Assembly (NCBI GenBank): GCA_023052935.1
Contig: CM041293.1
Coordinates: 154,875,474-154,939,473, forward strand
Length of the DNA stretch: 64,000 nt
Source: Piezodorus guildinii
Lineage: Eukaryota > Arthropoda > Insecta > Hemiptera > Pentatomidae
Direction: 5' to 3'
Made by a program: the position numbers and the translations under genes. Below are positions 22,676 to 32,058 of this stretch, piece by piece. Position 1 is the stretch's first letter, and each line of letters opens with the position of its first letter. A model generated the notes under the pieces. The model saw only the letters and a program-made list of their open reading frames with translations, did no database searches and was not told the origin of the DNA.

Positions 22676-23870
22676 TCAATCTTCAATGTACGAAACATTA
22701 TTAAATATGACTTTTTCCCTACATGTCCACTCATGTTTATGGAATGTCTGGAGCTTACTGTTAAAAAACTTATCCAAGTATTTTTTAAAGTCCTCTTCCT
22801 TCTGGAATTTCTCACCATCCATGGAGTTCTGCAGAGACTATAGAAATAAGTGGTAGTCACTTGGAGCTAGGTCTCGTGAATAGGGAGTATATTTATTTAA
22901 CGTCACTTTATGCTACCTACTATGGCTAATCGGATTATTTATCTAATTTAAATATAATTTTTCTCAGAAGATATTTATTTTGTATTCAATATATAAGTGA
23001 AGAAATATTTTATTTCCTCAAATCACTTTACTATCAAAACGTAACGTAAGTTTGTTTGTTGATTCATTTAACGTTACTTTATGCCACTTTGGCTAATCGG
23101 ACGATGCTACAGTGGGAGTCCTAAATTTTGCCTATTCAGGTTTAATTAAGATAGGGCTCATTAACAAATACATGCCATCGCACAGGCTCGGGACTACCTT
23201 TTTACACTCCCTCCGAAGGACAGCATAATTAAGGATTTTTTACTCCCATTAAAAATCCTTGAGCCACCTGTGGGTTTAAATCCGAGATCATGAGTATAGA
23301 AGGCTGTTATGTTTGCCATTATGCAGTAGGTGACCCCATGTAAGGCAAAAGATCTCACCAAAGGCTTATTCATTTATAGCGGCGTTACCAATGACGTGTG
23401 GTGTCTGGCGTTGTCTGATGGAACACAATACCCTTCTTATTTGCGAGTTATGGGCGTTTATTTTTAATCGATTGATCCAATTTTGTTAATTGTCAGCAGT
23501 ATAGAGTTGAATCAATTGCTTGTCCTATTAGCAACAGCTCATAGAAAATATCACCCTTGGATTACCTTATCACATAAGAAAGGATTATCATCTTTTGTGG
23601 CGATTCTGGTTTTCATATTCTTCTAGGAGCCTCACTACTAGGTTATAAAGATTTTCTATGGACTAGATTATCATGAAATATAAATTTTTCATCTTCTGTT
23701 ACAACCTTATCAAAAATGGGACGACAAACAGAAATGCGTTTTGCCAAGTTGACTTCTATTTGAGAGTGTGTGACCCAATCATTAAGCCTGAAAACACAAC
23801 AGATCTTGTGCTAATGGCAAATGAATGATAGTTTCTTCCATATTTACAGTGCAATAGGAAACACTATATT
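22676..23870 (-). pseudogene. mariner transposase relic, interrupted by SINE2
   Basis: Minus strand, in pieces. The 5' piece (about 23,345-23,870) reads a DWVTHSQIEVNLAKRIS-like segment, VTEDEKFIFHDN (first catalytic Asp region), a GDIFYELL-like segment, an NKRPELANKKGIVF-like segment and DNARHHTSLV (second catalytic Asp region, about 23,390-23,415). The 3' piece (22,676-22,885) reads YSRDLAPSDYHLF (third Asp, PSDYHLF at about 22,846-22,866), SLQNSMDGEKF and a C-terminus ending at 22,676. This order matches D,D34D mariner transposases. Several stops and frameshifts make it dead. SINE2 sequence at 22,890-23,345 lies between the second and third Asp. I do not see terminal inverted repeats. Confidence 0.85.
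22888..23345 (-). repeat. SINE2 insertion(s) inside the mariner relic
   Basis: A complete SINE2 on minus spans about 23,056-23,345 (head with AACATAACAGCC and box-B-like GGATTTAAACC, tail TTTAACGTTACTTTATG). A partial tail copy lies at 22,890-22,935. AT-rich sequence separates them. Confidence 0.8.
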
Positions 23871-23979
23871 AAGCTAGTTTCAACTAGAGTTAACATATAT
23901 AGTTTTTGACGTTAATATATTAGAAATAGGATAATCAATCCTGCTTAGGTATTCATTCATCACATAAGAAGTGTATCAT

Positions 23980-23983
23980 AGTG

Positions 23984-24067
<84 letters not shown>

Positions 24068-24358
24068 ATGAAGAGTCTTGGGCTCAGTACATATAGAGAT
24101 TGGTACTGCTTCTAGCCCTGTTTCAAGGCCAACGGCCGTCCAATGAAGTCATTCGGCCGAGATCACGCTCAGCCGCCAGGGTTTTTCCCCATTTTTGGGT
24201 ACCCACTTTAGAGAGTCTGGGTCTACCCCAGGAGGTTCTTCTTAGCCCAGGATCGCCCCCCCCGGCTGAAATAACAGAATAAATAATATTCAGTCACAGC
24301 ACAGTAGACTAGTGCTCTACCCACTAGACAACGCCGCTCTCTTTCAGTAACATAAAAA
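23980..24358 (-). mobile_element. SINE1 with 70+ nt poly(T) tail and TSD
   Basis: Flanked by AGTGACATAAAAA (23,980-23,992) and AGTAACATAAAAA (24,346-24,358), a 13-bp duplication with one mismatch. On the element strand it starts GAGAGCGGCGTTGTCTAGTG, lacks the B-box segment present in the other copies, and continues with the SINE1 body. It ends in a long T run (A run on + at about 23,988-24,064). Confidence 0.85.
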
Positions 24359-24514
24359 CAAACAGAAAAACCGAAAGGACTTATTTGCCAACCTCATATA
24401 ATTTCCGCTACTTAATGCAAGAGGGTGAAAATAGTTGTCTATTAAATAAAATTTATTTTTGTATCTTTATTTACGAAAACTACTTCTATTAAATGAACTT
24501 TTTGACTCGTTACC

Positions 24515-24519
<5 letters not shown>

Positions 24520-24547
<28 letters not shown>
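24520..24547. repeat. (TA)n microsatellite
   Basis: About 14 TA units followed by T-rich sequence. Confidence 0.9.
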
Positions 24548-24548
<1 letters not shown>

Positions 24549-24606
24549 TTTTTTATAACACTCGTAACAAGAATACTAACTGTATTCATCAATAAAGAAT
24601 GTTACG

Positions 24607-24912
24607 TTGGTTGTTGTTCAAAAGATCGCCGCCTCTAGGAAGGCGAGTTCTCTTATATTTATAGTGTCATCTTGTCTATTTTTGAGGACGATCTATTTCA
24701 GATGGTTCAGGTTGTTCTTAATATACTCGGTAGGTCTTATCGCCCTGATCCTTTTTTGGTACACAACTTGTGATAAAATTTTCGTTGAAATCATTCCTAC
24801 TTCTTTGCCGCATAAAGAGAGAAATAAGGTAGAAAATACGATCGAGAAAGTAGTAAATACTCAGCAGAAGCGTTACTTCGCCGATAAATCACCCTCACCA
24901 AAATCGTCATGA
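24607..24912 (+). CDS. Open frame without ATG, possible exon of a membrane protein (doubtful)
   Basis: 101 codons from a TTG to a TGA. No internal ATG, so if coding it would have to be a downstream exon. A hydrophobic stretch with LFLIYSVGLIALILFWY could be a membrane segment, followed by a charged, K/E-rich tail. Local composition is less AT-rich than the flanks. No family recognised and no splice acceptor is convincing. Confidence 0.15.
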   Translation: MVVVQKIAASRKASSLIFIVSSCLFLRTIYFRWFRLFLIYSVGLIALILFWYTTCDKIFVEIIPTSLPHKERNKVENTIEKVVNTQQKRYFADKSPSPKSS

Positions 24913-25029
24913 CTTCTTTTTTGTTTTGGGATGCCATAAATTATCGACTTGTCGATGCCTAGTGACTGTTAGCCCAATTGGAATTCGGATGATGGATGTT
25001 CTGTATCTTTCCAGTCGATCTTTTTCTTA

Positions 25030-25065
<36 letters not shown>

Positions 25066-25483
25066 ATTTTTTTTTTTGCTACGGAGACACTGGTTTGGGT
25101 CTTTTTATTTGGATTGAGGAATGATAATCAGCTGGCTTCTGGTTTTACAAAATAATTGGCAAGATGGTTCAAGAAAGGAAACTGAAAGAGTTCAAATGTT
25201 CTGAATAATAACTAAATAATTATTAAAATTTGATTTATTTTCTTTAACTTTATCAGCTGCTATTTTCAACGTTTCGGATTAAAATATAATCATCGCCTTC
25301 TATCATTTATTCAGAATAGTAGAGAGAGATACAGTTTATAATTGGGTTGCTTTCAGACAGCTACTACGTTTTGCTCACTGGAATATTTTTAATATAAAAA
25401 AAATTAATGCATAATGACAAAATATTCATACATTTTATTTATTTATAAGTACATTCCCCGTCTAAAGTATTCCAACACCCATA
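24913..25483. other. Intergenic DNA with T runs and a GAAACGTTG motif
   Basis: A 30+ nt T run near 25,028-25,062 and a second T run to about 25,077. Around 25,255-25,300 the minus strand reads GATGATTATA...CCGAAACGTTG, resembling the 4,118-4,190 motif. Confidence 0.4.
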
Positions 25484-25680
25484 ATTCTCAGTTTCATAGG
25501 ACTTACCGTTTCTTCCCGGGAGTTACCACACACAAACACACACGCAGAATTTTTTGCGGGACTTGGTTATTTGGACTCAGGGGACCCTAAAATATGTATT
25601 TCCGTTGAAAACTGGCATTCGAAAATTTTCACGATCGCAATACTTTCCCTTACAATATAAAGTAAGTGAAAGTAATAATT
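25484..25680 (+). mobile_element. HINE 3' part
   Basis: Contains the family blocks TTTCATAGGACTTACCG, GGGAGTTACCACACAC, GCGGGACTTGGTTATTTGG and ACGATCGCAATACTTTCCC, then AGTAAGTGAAAGTAATAATT. The Jockey B fragment is inserted immediately after it. Confidence 0.8.
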
Positions 25681-26588
25681 TTTTTTTTTTTTTTTAAATT
25701 CTTTTATTGATATTTACAACTGTACAATTTACACAGTACAATAAGTAAATGTGCTAAAAACAGAAAATTGGCTTGAAAAAGACATGAGAAGAATCTACCC
25801 AGCGGTAGCACTTCAATGATTATTTGTTCAGCAGGTCTCGAGGCCACCGTCTTTTCAGACGCCTCGGAGGATTATCGGGAATATATGTCGATGAGAGGAT
25901 GCGGACAAGCGGGTTTGTATGGGTGGGTAATTTGGAATGAAAGGAGGTGTATCTTTTTTGAGCGATTTCAGTAACTAGTGGGATATTCAGGTCTCTATGG
26001 ATGAGTTTGTTGGTAACAAAGTAAGGAGCGTCTAGGATTTGACGAAGGATTTTGGATTGCAAGGATTGGATGCGGGAGGAATTCGATGGTTTAGTGGAGC
26101 CCCATAGCTCTATGCCATAAGTCCAGATAGGTCTAATAATGGTTGTGTAAATGAGTTTTTTAAAGTAAAGAGGAAGTTTTGATCGTTTGTCAAGTAAGTG
26201 TTTTAATAGTCGATATCTACGGGCAGTTTCCTGTCGATTAAGTCTTGTATGAGGATTCCATGTAAGACGTTTGTCAAGATGAAGTCCAAGGTATCGTATT
26301 TGTTCTACAGTGATGAGTGGGGTATGATTAAAGGAAACAACTGGACAGGAATTCATAGGTTTACGTCGTAGAGTGAAGGTGATTTGGTGGGATTTATTAG
26401 GATTTATTTTGATTCTCCAATTGTTACACCATTCTGCAATGGCGGATAAATGGTTCTGTAGGACTTGGGAAGCAACAATAGGATCATTATTTACGGATAG
26501 CACACATGTGTCATCAGCGTAAGTAGAGAGGAAAGTGCTTGGATGGATAGGGATATCAGCTGTATACACCGTGTAGAGGATTGGGCCA
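25681..26588 (-). mobile_element. 5'-truncated Jockey subfamily B LINE with perfect TSD
   Basis: TSD AAAGTAATAATT at 25,669-25,680 and 26,589-26,600. The poly(A) tail appears as T at 25,681-25,695. The 5' break is within RT. It separates one HINE tail from the next HINE body. Confidence 0.9.
25820..26569 (-). pseudogene. Jockey B ORF2 C-terminal RT fragment, open frame
   Basis: 249 uninterrupted codons. The catalytic YADD sits near residue 17, followed by WCNNWRIKINPNKS, LDKRLTWNPHTR, a NAPYF-like DAPYFVTNKL segment and the C-terminal NPPRRLKRRWPRDLLNK. The endonuclease and fingers/palm motifs upstream are missing because of 5' truncation. The clean frame and perfect TSD suggest a fairly recent insertion. 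There is no proper start, so it is not expected to be expressed. Confidence 0.9.
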
Positions 26589-26600
26589 AAAGTAATAATT

Positions 26601-27378
26601 AAATTGAATTTCTATAGAAACATGTGTTTTATTAAGAAATCTATTATATTATTATCTAAAATAATCAGTTAGTTTTATCTTCGTTTTATCACTCTCTATT
26701 AACTTTTAAAAGCTTGTGTATGGGATAATACTTTTTCTAATATCTTTAGCTTTCCAACGGTGTATCATACATGTATATTACTGTTCTTATGTTCAAATAA
26801 GAAAAATTGGATGAAAAAAATATGTTTTCTGTTTCTCCTTTAGTTAGGTATCGAATTCGTTCAATTTTTATATTAACCTGTTTTTCATCAGTGGCAACAA
26901 CATAATTTAGTTATTTTTATAAGAATCAACAAAATTAACTTTAGACAAAGAAAATTAAAAAAAATTTTTTTTTTTAAGCCCTGTCAGACCATTTTAATCC
27001 GAATAAAACCTAAATGATATTAAAGCCCATTAAATTTTACATCGATATAGCGAGTTTAATCAAAATCGTCGGGACCGTTTTGGAGAAAATCGAAAAAAGG
27101 TGCAAAATGCATAGTATAAAGTGGCTCTTCTGGTAAGCTCATTTTGATGAAAAAGGTTTTGTAACGTCTCGGGCGTATATTTGTCTTAAATATAAAATTT
27201 CAGTTTCATAAGACTTACCGTTTCCGCATGGGAGTTACCACACACACACACCTTTTTGCGGGGCTTGGTTATTTGGACTTAAGGGACCCTAAAATGTGTA
27301 TTTCCGTTGAAAACTGGAATTCGAAAATTTTCACGATCGCAATACTTTCCCTTTTTATATATAGTAAGTGAAAGTAAA
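26601..27378 (+). mobile_element. HINE copy, head missing
   Basis: Continues after the Jockey insertion with TTCTATAGAAACATGTGTTT and runs through the whole body to CCCTTTTTATATATAGTAAGTGAAAGTAAAA. The first ~100 bases of the family (TCTGGTGCGGG head) are absent. Confidence 0.8.
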
Positions 27379-27379
27379 A

Positions 27380-27545
27380 TTAGTTGGTAAAACGCTTAAA
27401 AATAAACTTTAGATTTTTAATATAAAAAAATTCACGTAAATTGGTTCAATAATAAATAAATGACAGATTTTTGCGTTTCCTATAAAATTGTCTAAAGTTG
27501 ATATAGTACCTTTCGGAAATCAACGTCTCAATTGTCAAAATATAT
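27380..27545 (+). repeat. Unnamed repeat R (copy 1)
   Basis: About 160 bp shared with 36,385-36,545: GGTAAAACGCTTAAAAAT, CAATAATAAATAAATGACAG, TTTTTGCGTTTCCTATAAAA, AATTGTCTAAAG and GGAAATCAACGTCTCAAT. No coding or RNA signature. Confidence 0.7.
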
Positions 27546-28235
27546 AATTTAATATTAAGATATAAATCCTTTAATTTTCCCTTGTACCTCATATTTGACA
27601 CAACGTCCTCCATTTTACTGTCTTTTCTAGAGAAAATGGAGCGATGAAGAGTGGTCTGGTAAGTGGAAGGAATGTAGATTAACAGTTCCTAACTGTGGAA
27701 GCAGCGGGTTGAATATGGTCGCACAAGGTGTTCTAAGAAGCAGACCATACTTAAGCCAAGACCTGATTATATGTTGATACCGGCTCCAAGCCTTCCACGA
27801 TTGTTAGCTTCCATTATCTGTCGGAAATTGAAATCGGAAGACATAATTTGTCGCAATAACGACATAATGAGTGGTTTTAAAAATAGAATTTTCGGACTAA
27901 TAGCCTGCCCAGTAAAATAACGTGACTCTTTTCTTAAAACGGGAGATTCTTGAAGGTTTCTTTTCCATGTTGAAAGAAACCGAACCTAAAATAGTTTATA
28001 CCATAGATGTTCTTTTTATTAACTAGCAAAGTAAAGTGTAATTATCTCGTAAAATGGAAAGCAAATTCAAAAATGTTTTAACTGAATTAACTACCGTACT
28101 AAAGGCACAAAATCTGAGGATATTAACGCTTATAATTTTACTTTAACTATATAGGTTTTAAAGGGACATGATGTATATTAGGAATGAAGATAATGTTTTT
28201 AAAAATAGTAAAAATCAAGAGAGGGTAATATTGAA
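27546..28235. other. Intergenic DNA, nothing recognised
   Basis: Moderately complex around 27,600-27,860 but without a supported frame. Confidence 0.45.
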
Positions 28236-28743
28236 AAGAAAAATCTGGTGTTCGCAACAAACGATTTTCATTTACAGTTGTTAAAATCAAATGAAAAATT
28301 TTCAAATAAAAAAAAAAAATGAATTAAATGAATTAATTTTATTTTTAGATAAAAAAAGGTCATAAAATTAATTAAATTTATTTCCGATAGAAACATGGGT
28401 TTTATAAAATAATTTATTGTGTTGTTACCTATAACATTTTATCGGATTTTCACCACTCTCCATTAACTGTTACGATTTTGTGAGTAAGATAATAGTTTTT
28501 TTCTAAAATATTTAGCTTTCCAACGATATGGTATACATATATATTAATGTTCTTATGTTTAAAAAAATTTTTTGTGGGCAATTTTTACTTTTCATCTTTT
28601 CTCCATTAGATGATTAAAAGAATCGTTCAATATTCAATATTCAGTTTACCCGTTTTGTACCTTTACAAACTAGATTATATGGTTAATTTTTTTAAATATA
28701 CAAAATCAAAGGTACTTTAGAAGAAGAAAATGTCAAATATTGG

Positions 28744-28968
28744 TTCGATAAATATTAGGCCGTTCTACAAAAGAAATCTTGGATATATTTTTTTTAAACA
28801 ATTTATTTAATTTCCAGTCATCGCAACATTTCAGCCTCTAGGGTCATCATCAAGCTTCATGCATATCCATGTTAATATCAATTCATTTCACCGCTTATCA
28901 GCAACGTCGTCATAATTTTTAAAAATATCATTTTTCAAAAAAACTCAACAGTTTTCGGCTCAATATTT
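28744..28968 (-). other. Inserted segment with Penelope-like/hammerhead-like motif
   Basis: The minus strand has GATGATGACCCTAGAGGCTGAAATG, resembling the CTGATGA-stem-GAAA arrangement at 4,118-4,190. The segment is bracketed by copies of TCAAATATTGG (about 28,732 and 28,968), a possible target duplication. Confidence 0.4.
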
Positions 28969-28979
28969 TCAAATATTGG

Positions 28980-29186
28980 TATTTTCCGTAGGTTGCTGAT
29001 TTGGCCCGTACGAGGTATCAATCCTTTCATGACAAACTACACTCCCAATTTAACGATCTAGTTTTAATCCTTGCTTTCTCTTTCATTATTCCTGAGAATT
29101 CTCCGAGGCGTCTGAAAAGAAGATGGCCTCGAGAATTTCTAGTTTAGATTACCTATTGGAATTTTGCCAATGGGCATATTCTTTTC

Positions 29187-29278
<92 letters not shown>

Positions 29279-29339
29279 CAGGCAATTACTTGATGTATTA
29301 ACAAATAAAGTTTACATTTCAATAAATAAAAATTTAAAA
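28980..29339 (+). pseudogene. Jockey subfamily B 3' end
   Basis: Encodes ADLARTRYQSFHDKL, a short linker, NSPRRLKRRWPREFLV and a stop at 29,145-29,147. A 3' UTR interrupted by a (TA)n expansion (29,191-29,277) follows, then TTACTTGATGTATTA and an A-rich end. Only about 50 codons survive. Confidence 0.85.
29191..29277. repeat. (TA)n microsatellite inside LINE 3' UTR
   Basis: About 43 TA units with one phase break. Confidence 0.95.
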
Positions 29340-29430
29340 AAATATTGGTTTTAAGCACTGTTAGACTATTTAAATCTGAATAAAATCTATATGATATTTA
29401 AGCCTATAAAATGTTACATCTGTTCATTCT

Positions 29431-30349
29431 ATTATATTATGAAGTAAACATTTTTTTTTAATAATTATAGTAGTCATCGAGGAAAATATTTAAAAAATGC
29501 CAATTTATTTATTCTCGTAAATTCTACGTTTTTTTTCAAGTATTATTTTCAAAAACTGATTATAGTATGACGTCTATATCATTAAATTTAATTTAGTTTA
29601 TGCTAATTTAAATAGAATGAAGTTAATAATGCTTTAATTGTAGCTTTATGCTAAATCGGACAAAAATGTAGCCCTTGAATGGTAGGATTTTATTATATAT
29701 TTTTTTTTAAAGATTATTTTGCATTCCCTGATTAGTTCATTAAACAGATAGGTAAATTAGTGTTGATAACTAACTATCTGGACCCTTGAATATTTAATTT
29801 ATTCTCTCTTTAATAGAGGATCGATAAATACGATTAGACCAAACCTTTAACTGGCAACTAACATCAGGTTTTCTAAGTTAAAAGGAAACACACACCTCAT
29901 GATTAATATTAATTATGTTGACCGATTACACAGTTTTATAGTAGTATTCGTGCTCAAATACGGAAAAAATTCAATTAAGAATAATAGGATTTAAAAAAAA
30001 AAATCATCAGTTAAATATTATCTAGTCACTGTCTTCAATTTAATTAAGCCAAGTAGGGCAGATTGAGTAGTTTGGATAATTTACCGGTATTATTGACGTT
30101 ATTATTTTCAAAAAAATGTAATTAAGAAATACGAGTAACTTACAGTTCACATCGTTAATATTGGAACTTTAACATTTTACAGCTTAGAATGGACAATGAA
30201 TAAAGCGAGTTTTCCCTTTTTAGAGGTTTTCATTGATTGATATTTAGATTAATCATGATTTCATATTATATAACTACTCTATGTCACTGATACATTGGTT
30301 TGTGACACATGACATGACCGTCTTTGGAATTAAGAAGAAAATGTTTGGT
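29431..30349. other. AT-rich intergenic DNA, nothing recognised
   Basis: No frame, repeat or RNA signature seen. Confidence 0.5.
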
Positions 30350-30835
30350 AATTTTACTTTTACTTACTATATATAGTAAGGAAAATTATTGTGATCGGGA
30401 AAATTTTCGATTTCCAGTTTTCAACGGAAATACACATTTTAGGGTCCCCTGAGTCCAAATAACCAAGTCCAGCAAAAAGAACAGTGTGTGTGGTAACTGC
30501 CGGGCGGAAACGAATTTGTCTAAAATTTCATATTTAAGACAACTGTAAGACAAAGATGTTAAAAAACTTTTTCATCAAATTCGGCTAACCAGAAGAGCCA
30601 CTTTATACCATGCACTTTTGCACCTTTTTTACGATTTTCTCGAAAACGGTTCCGGCGATTTTGATTAAACTCGCTAAATCGATGTAAAATTTATTGGGCT
30701 TTCATATCATGTAGGTTTCATTCTGATTAAAATGGTGTGAGAGGGCTTAAATGTCTATATTTTAAATTTTCTTTCTCTAAAGTTCCTTTAATTTTGTTGT
30801 TTCTATAAAAATAACTAATATGTAATACCAATGTT
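30350..30835 (-). mobile_element. HINE copy, 5' part missing
   Basis: Starts on + with TTACTTACTATATATAGTAAGG, the palindromic 3' end. It runs through the body to ATAAAAATAACTAATATG, where the Jockey B fragment begins. Confidence 0.8.
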
Positions 30836-31594
30836 TATTTCTGACAAAGTAAGGAGCATTGAGGATTTTTCCAAGGATTTTGGATTATAAGGATATGATA
30901 CGGGAAGAATTTGATGGTTTCATAGAGCCCCAAAGCTCAACTTCGTAAGTTCTGGTAGGCCTTATGATGGTGATATAGATGAGCCTTTTGTAGTTAAGTG
31001 GAAGGTTGGAGCGTCTGTCCAGTAAGTGTTGTAGTAAGCGAAAGCGACGGGCAGTTCCTTGTCGTTTCAGTCTTGTGTGGGGATTCCATGTTAGACGTTT
31101 GTCAAGTAGAAGTCCTGGGTAGCGGATCTGTTCAACTGGAACAAGTGGAATATTATTAAAGGACACTGTAGGGTAGGATGTCATAGGTTTACGACGAAGG
31201 GTAAAGGTAATGTGGTGGGATTTGTTGGAATTGATTTTGATTCTCCAATTCTGACACCATATCTCAAGCTCTCTGATCTGAGATTGAAGAGTTTGAGAGG
31301 CAATAGTAGGATTGTTATTGACTGATAACACACAAGTGTCATCAACATAGGTAGAAAGGAAGTGTGTTGGGATGGGTCGGGATATTAGCTGTATAGACTG
31401 TGTAGAAGATGGGTCCTAGGATACTACCTTGAGGGACACCAGCAGACTGAGTAAAATGGGATGGATAGAAACTATTGTGGTTTATTATAAAGGATCTTTT
31501 AGAGAGGTAGGACTTGATGACGAGGTAATATGTAGGAGGGAGGAATTTGCGGAGCTTGTAGAGCAGTCCTGGGTGCAAAACTCGGTCAAAAGCC
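30836..31594 (-). pseudogene. Jockey subfamily B RT fragment
   Basis: On minus: AFDRVLHPGLL, SAGVPQGSILGP, then the post-YADD region WRIKINSNKSHH and LDKRLTWNPHTR to about codon NSSRI, in two frames (31,342-31,602 and 30,885-31,331). Both ends are truncated. The left end abuts a HINE and the right end abuts the TSD of copy A2. Confidence 0.85.
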
Positions 31595-32058
31595 GGTAAC
31601 ACGCTTTTTTTTTTTTTTTTTAATTTCTTTTATTTGTATATATTACAATTTGTCATAATAGACAATAATAATAGTGCTACAGGATCTCATTCATACAATA
31701 TTTACAATATAAACAAAAGGAAAGTCAAATTACATAAAATAAAATCAAAATAAATAAACGTATATAATAACAAAATTAAGTAGACAAAATAAATACAAAT
31801 AAATGAAGTTAACAAATAAATAAACAAAACATGTCACATTCATACCTATGTACAATATTTACAATCAGCTCGGGAACCCCGGACGGGGCTTGTCCCCCCA
31901 CTTGTGGAAGGACAAGCAGAGTCCAAAGGATCCCAGCGCCTCCCTCTCAGCCGCATCACTGGTGAGAGCCAGCCGAAGCTAAGTGAGGGCGCCATAGCCA
32001 CAATCACACCGCCCTTGAGAGGAGAATCTGATCAGTGTCAGAACTCCAGCATACGTAT

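Larger units (their letters stand above)
28236..29430 (+). mobile_element. HINE copy interrupted by two insertions
   Basis: The head ATCTGGTGTTCGCAACAAACG at 28,236 and the body continue to about 28,743. The family sequence resumes at about 29,340 with GGTTTTAAGCACTGTTAGAC and stops near 29,430. The sequence between is foreign (next two entries). Confidence 0.7.
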
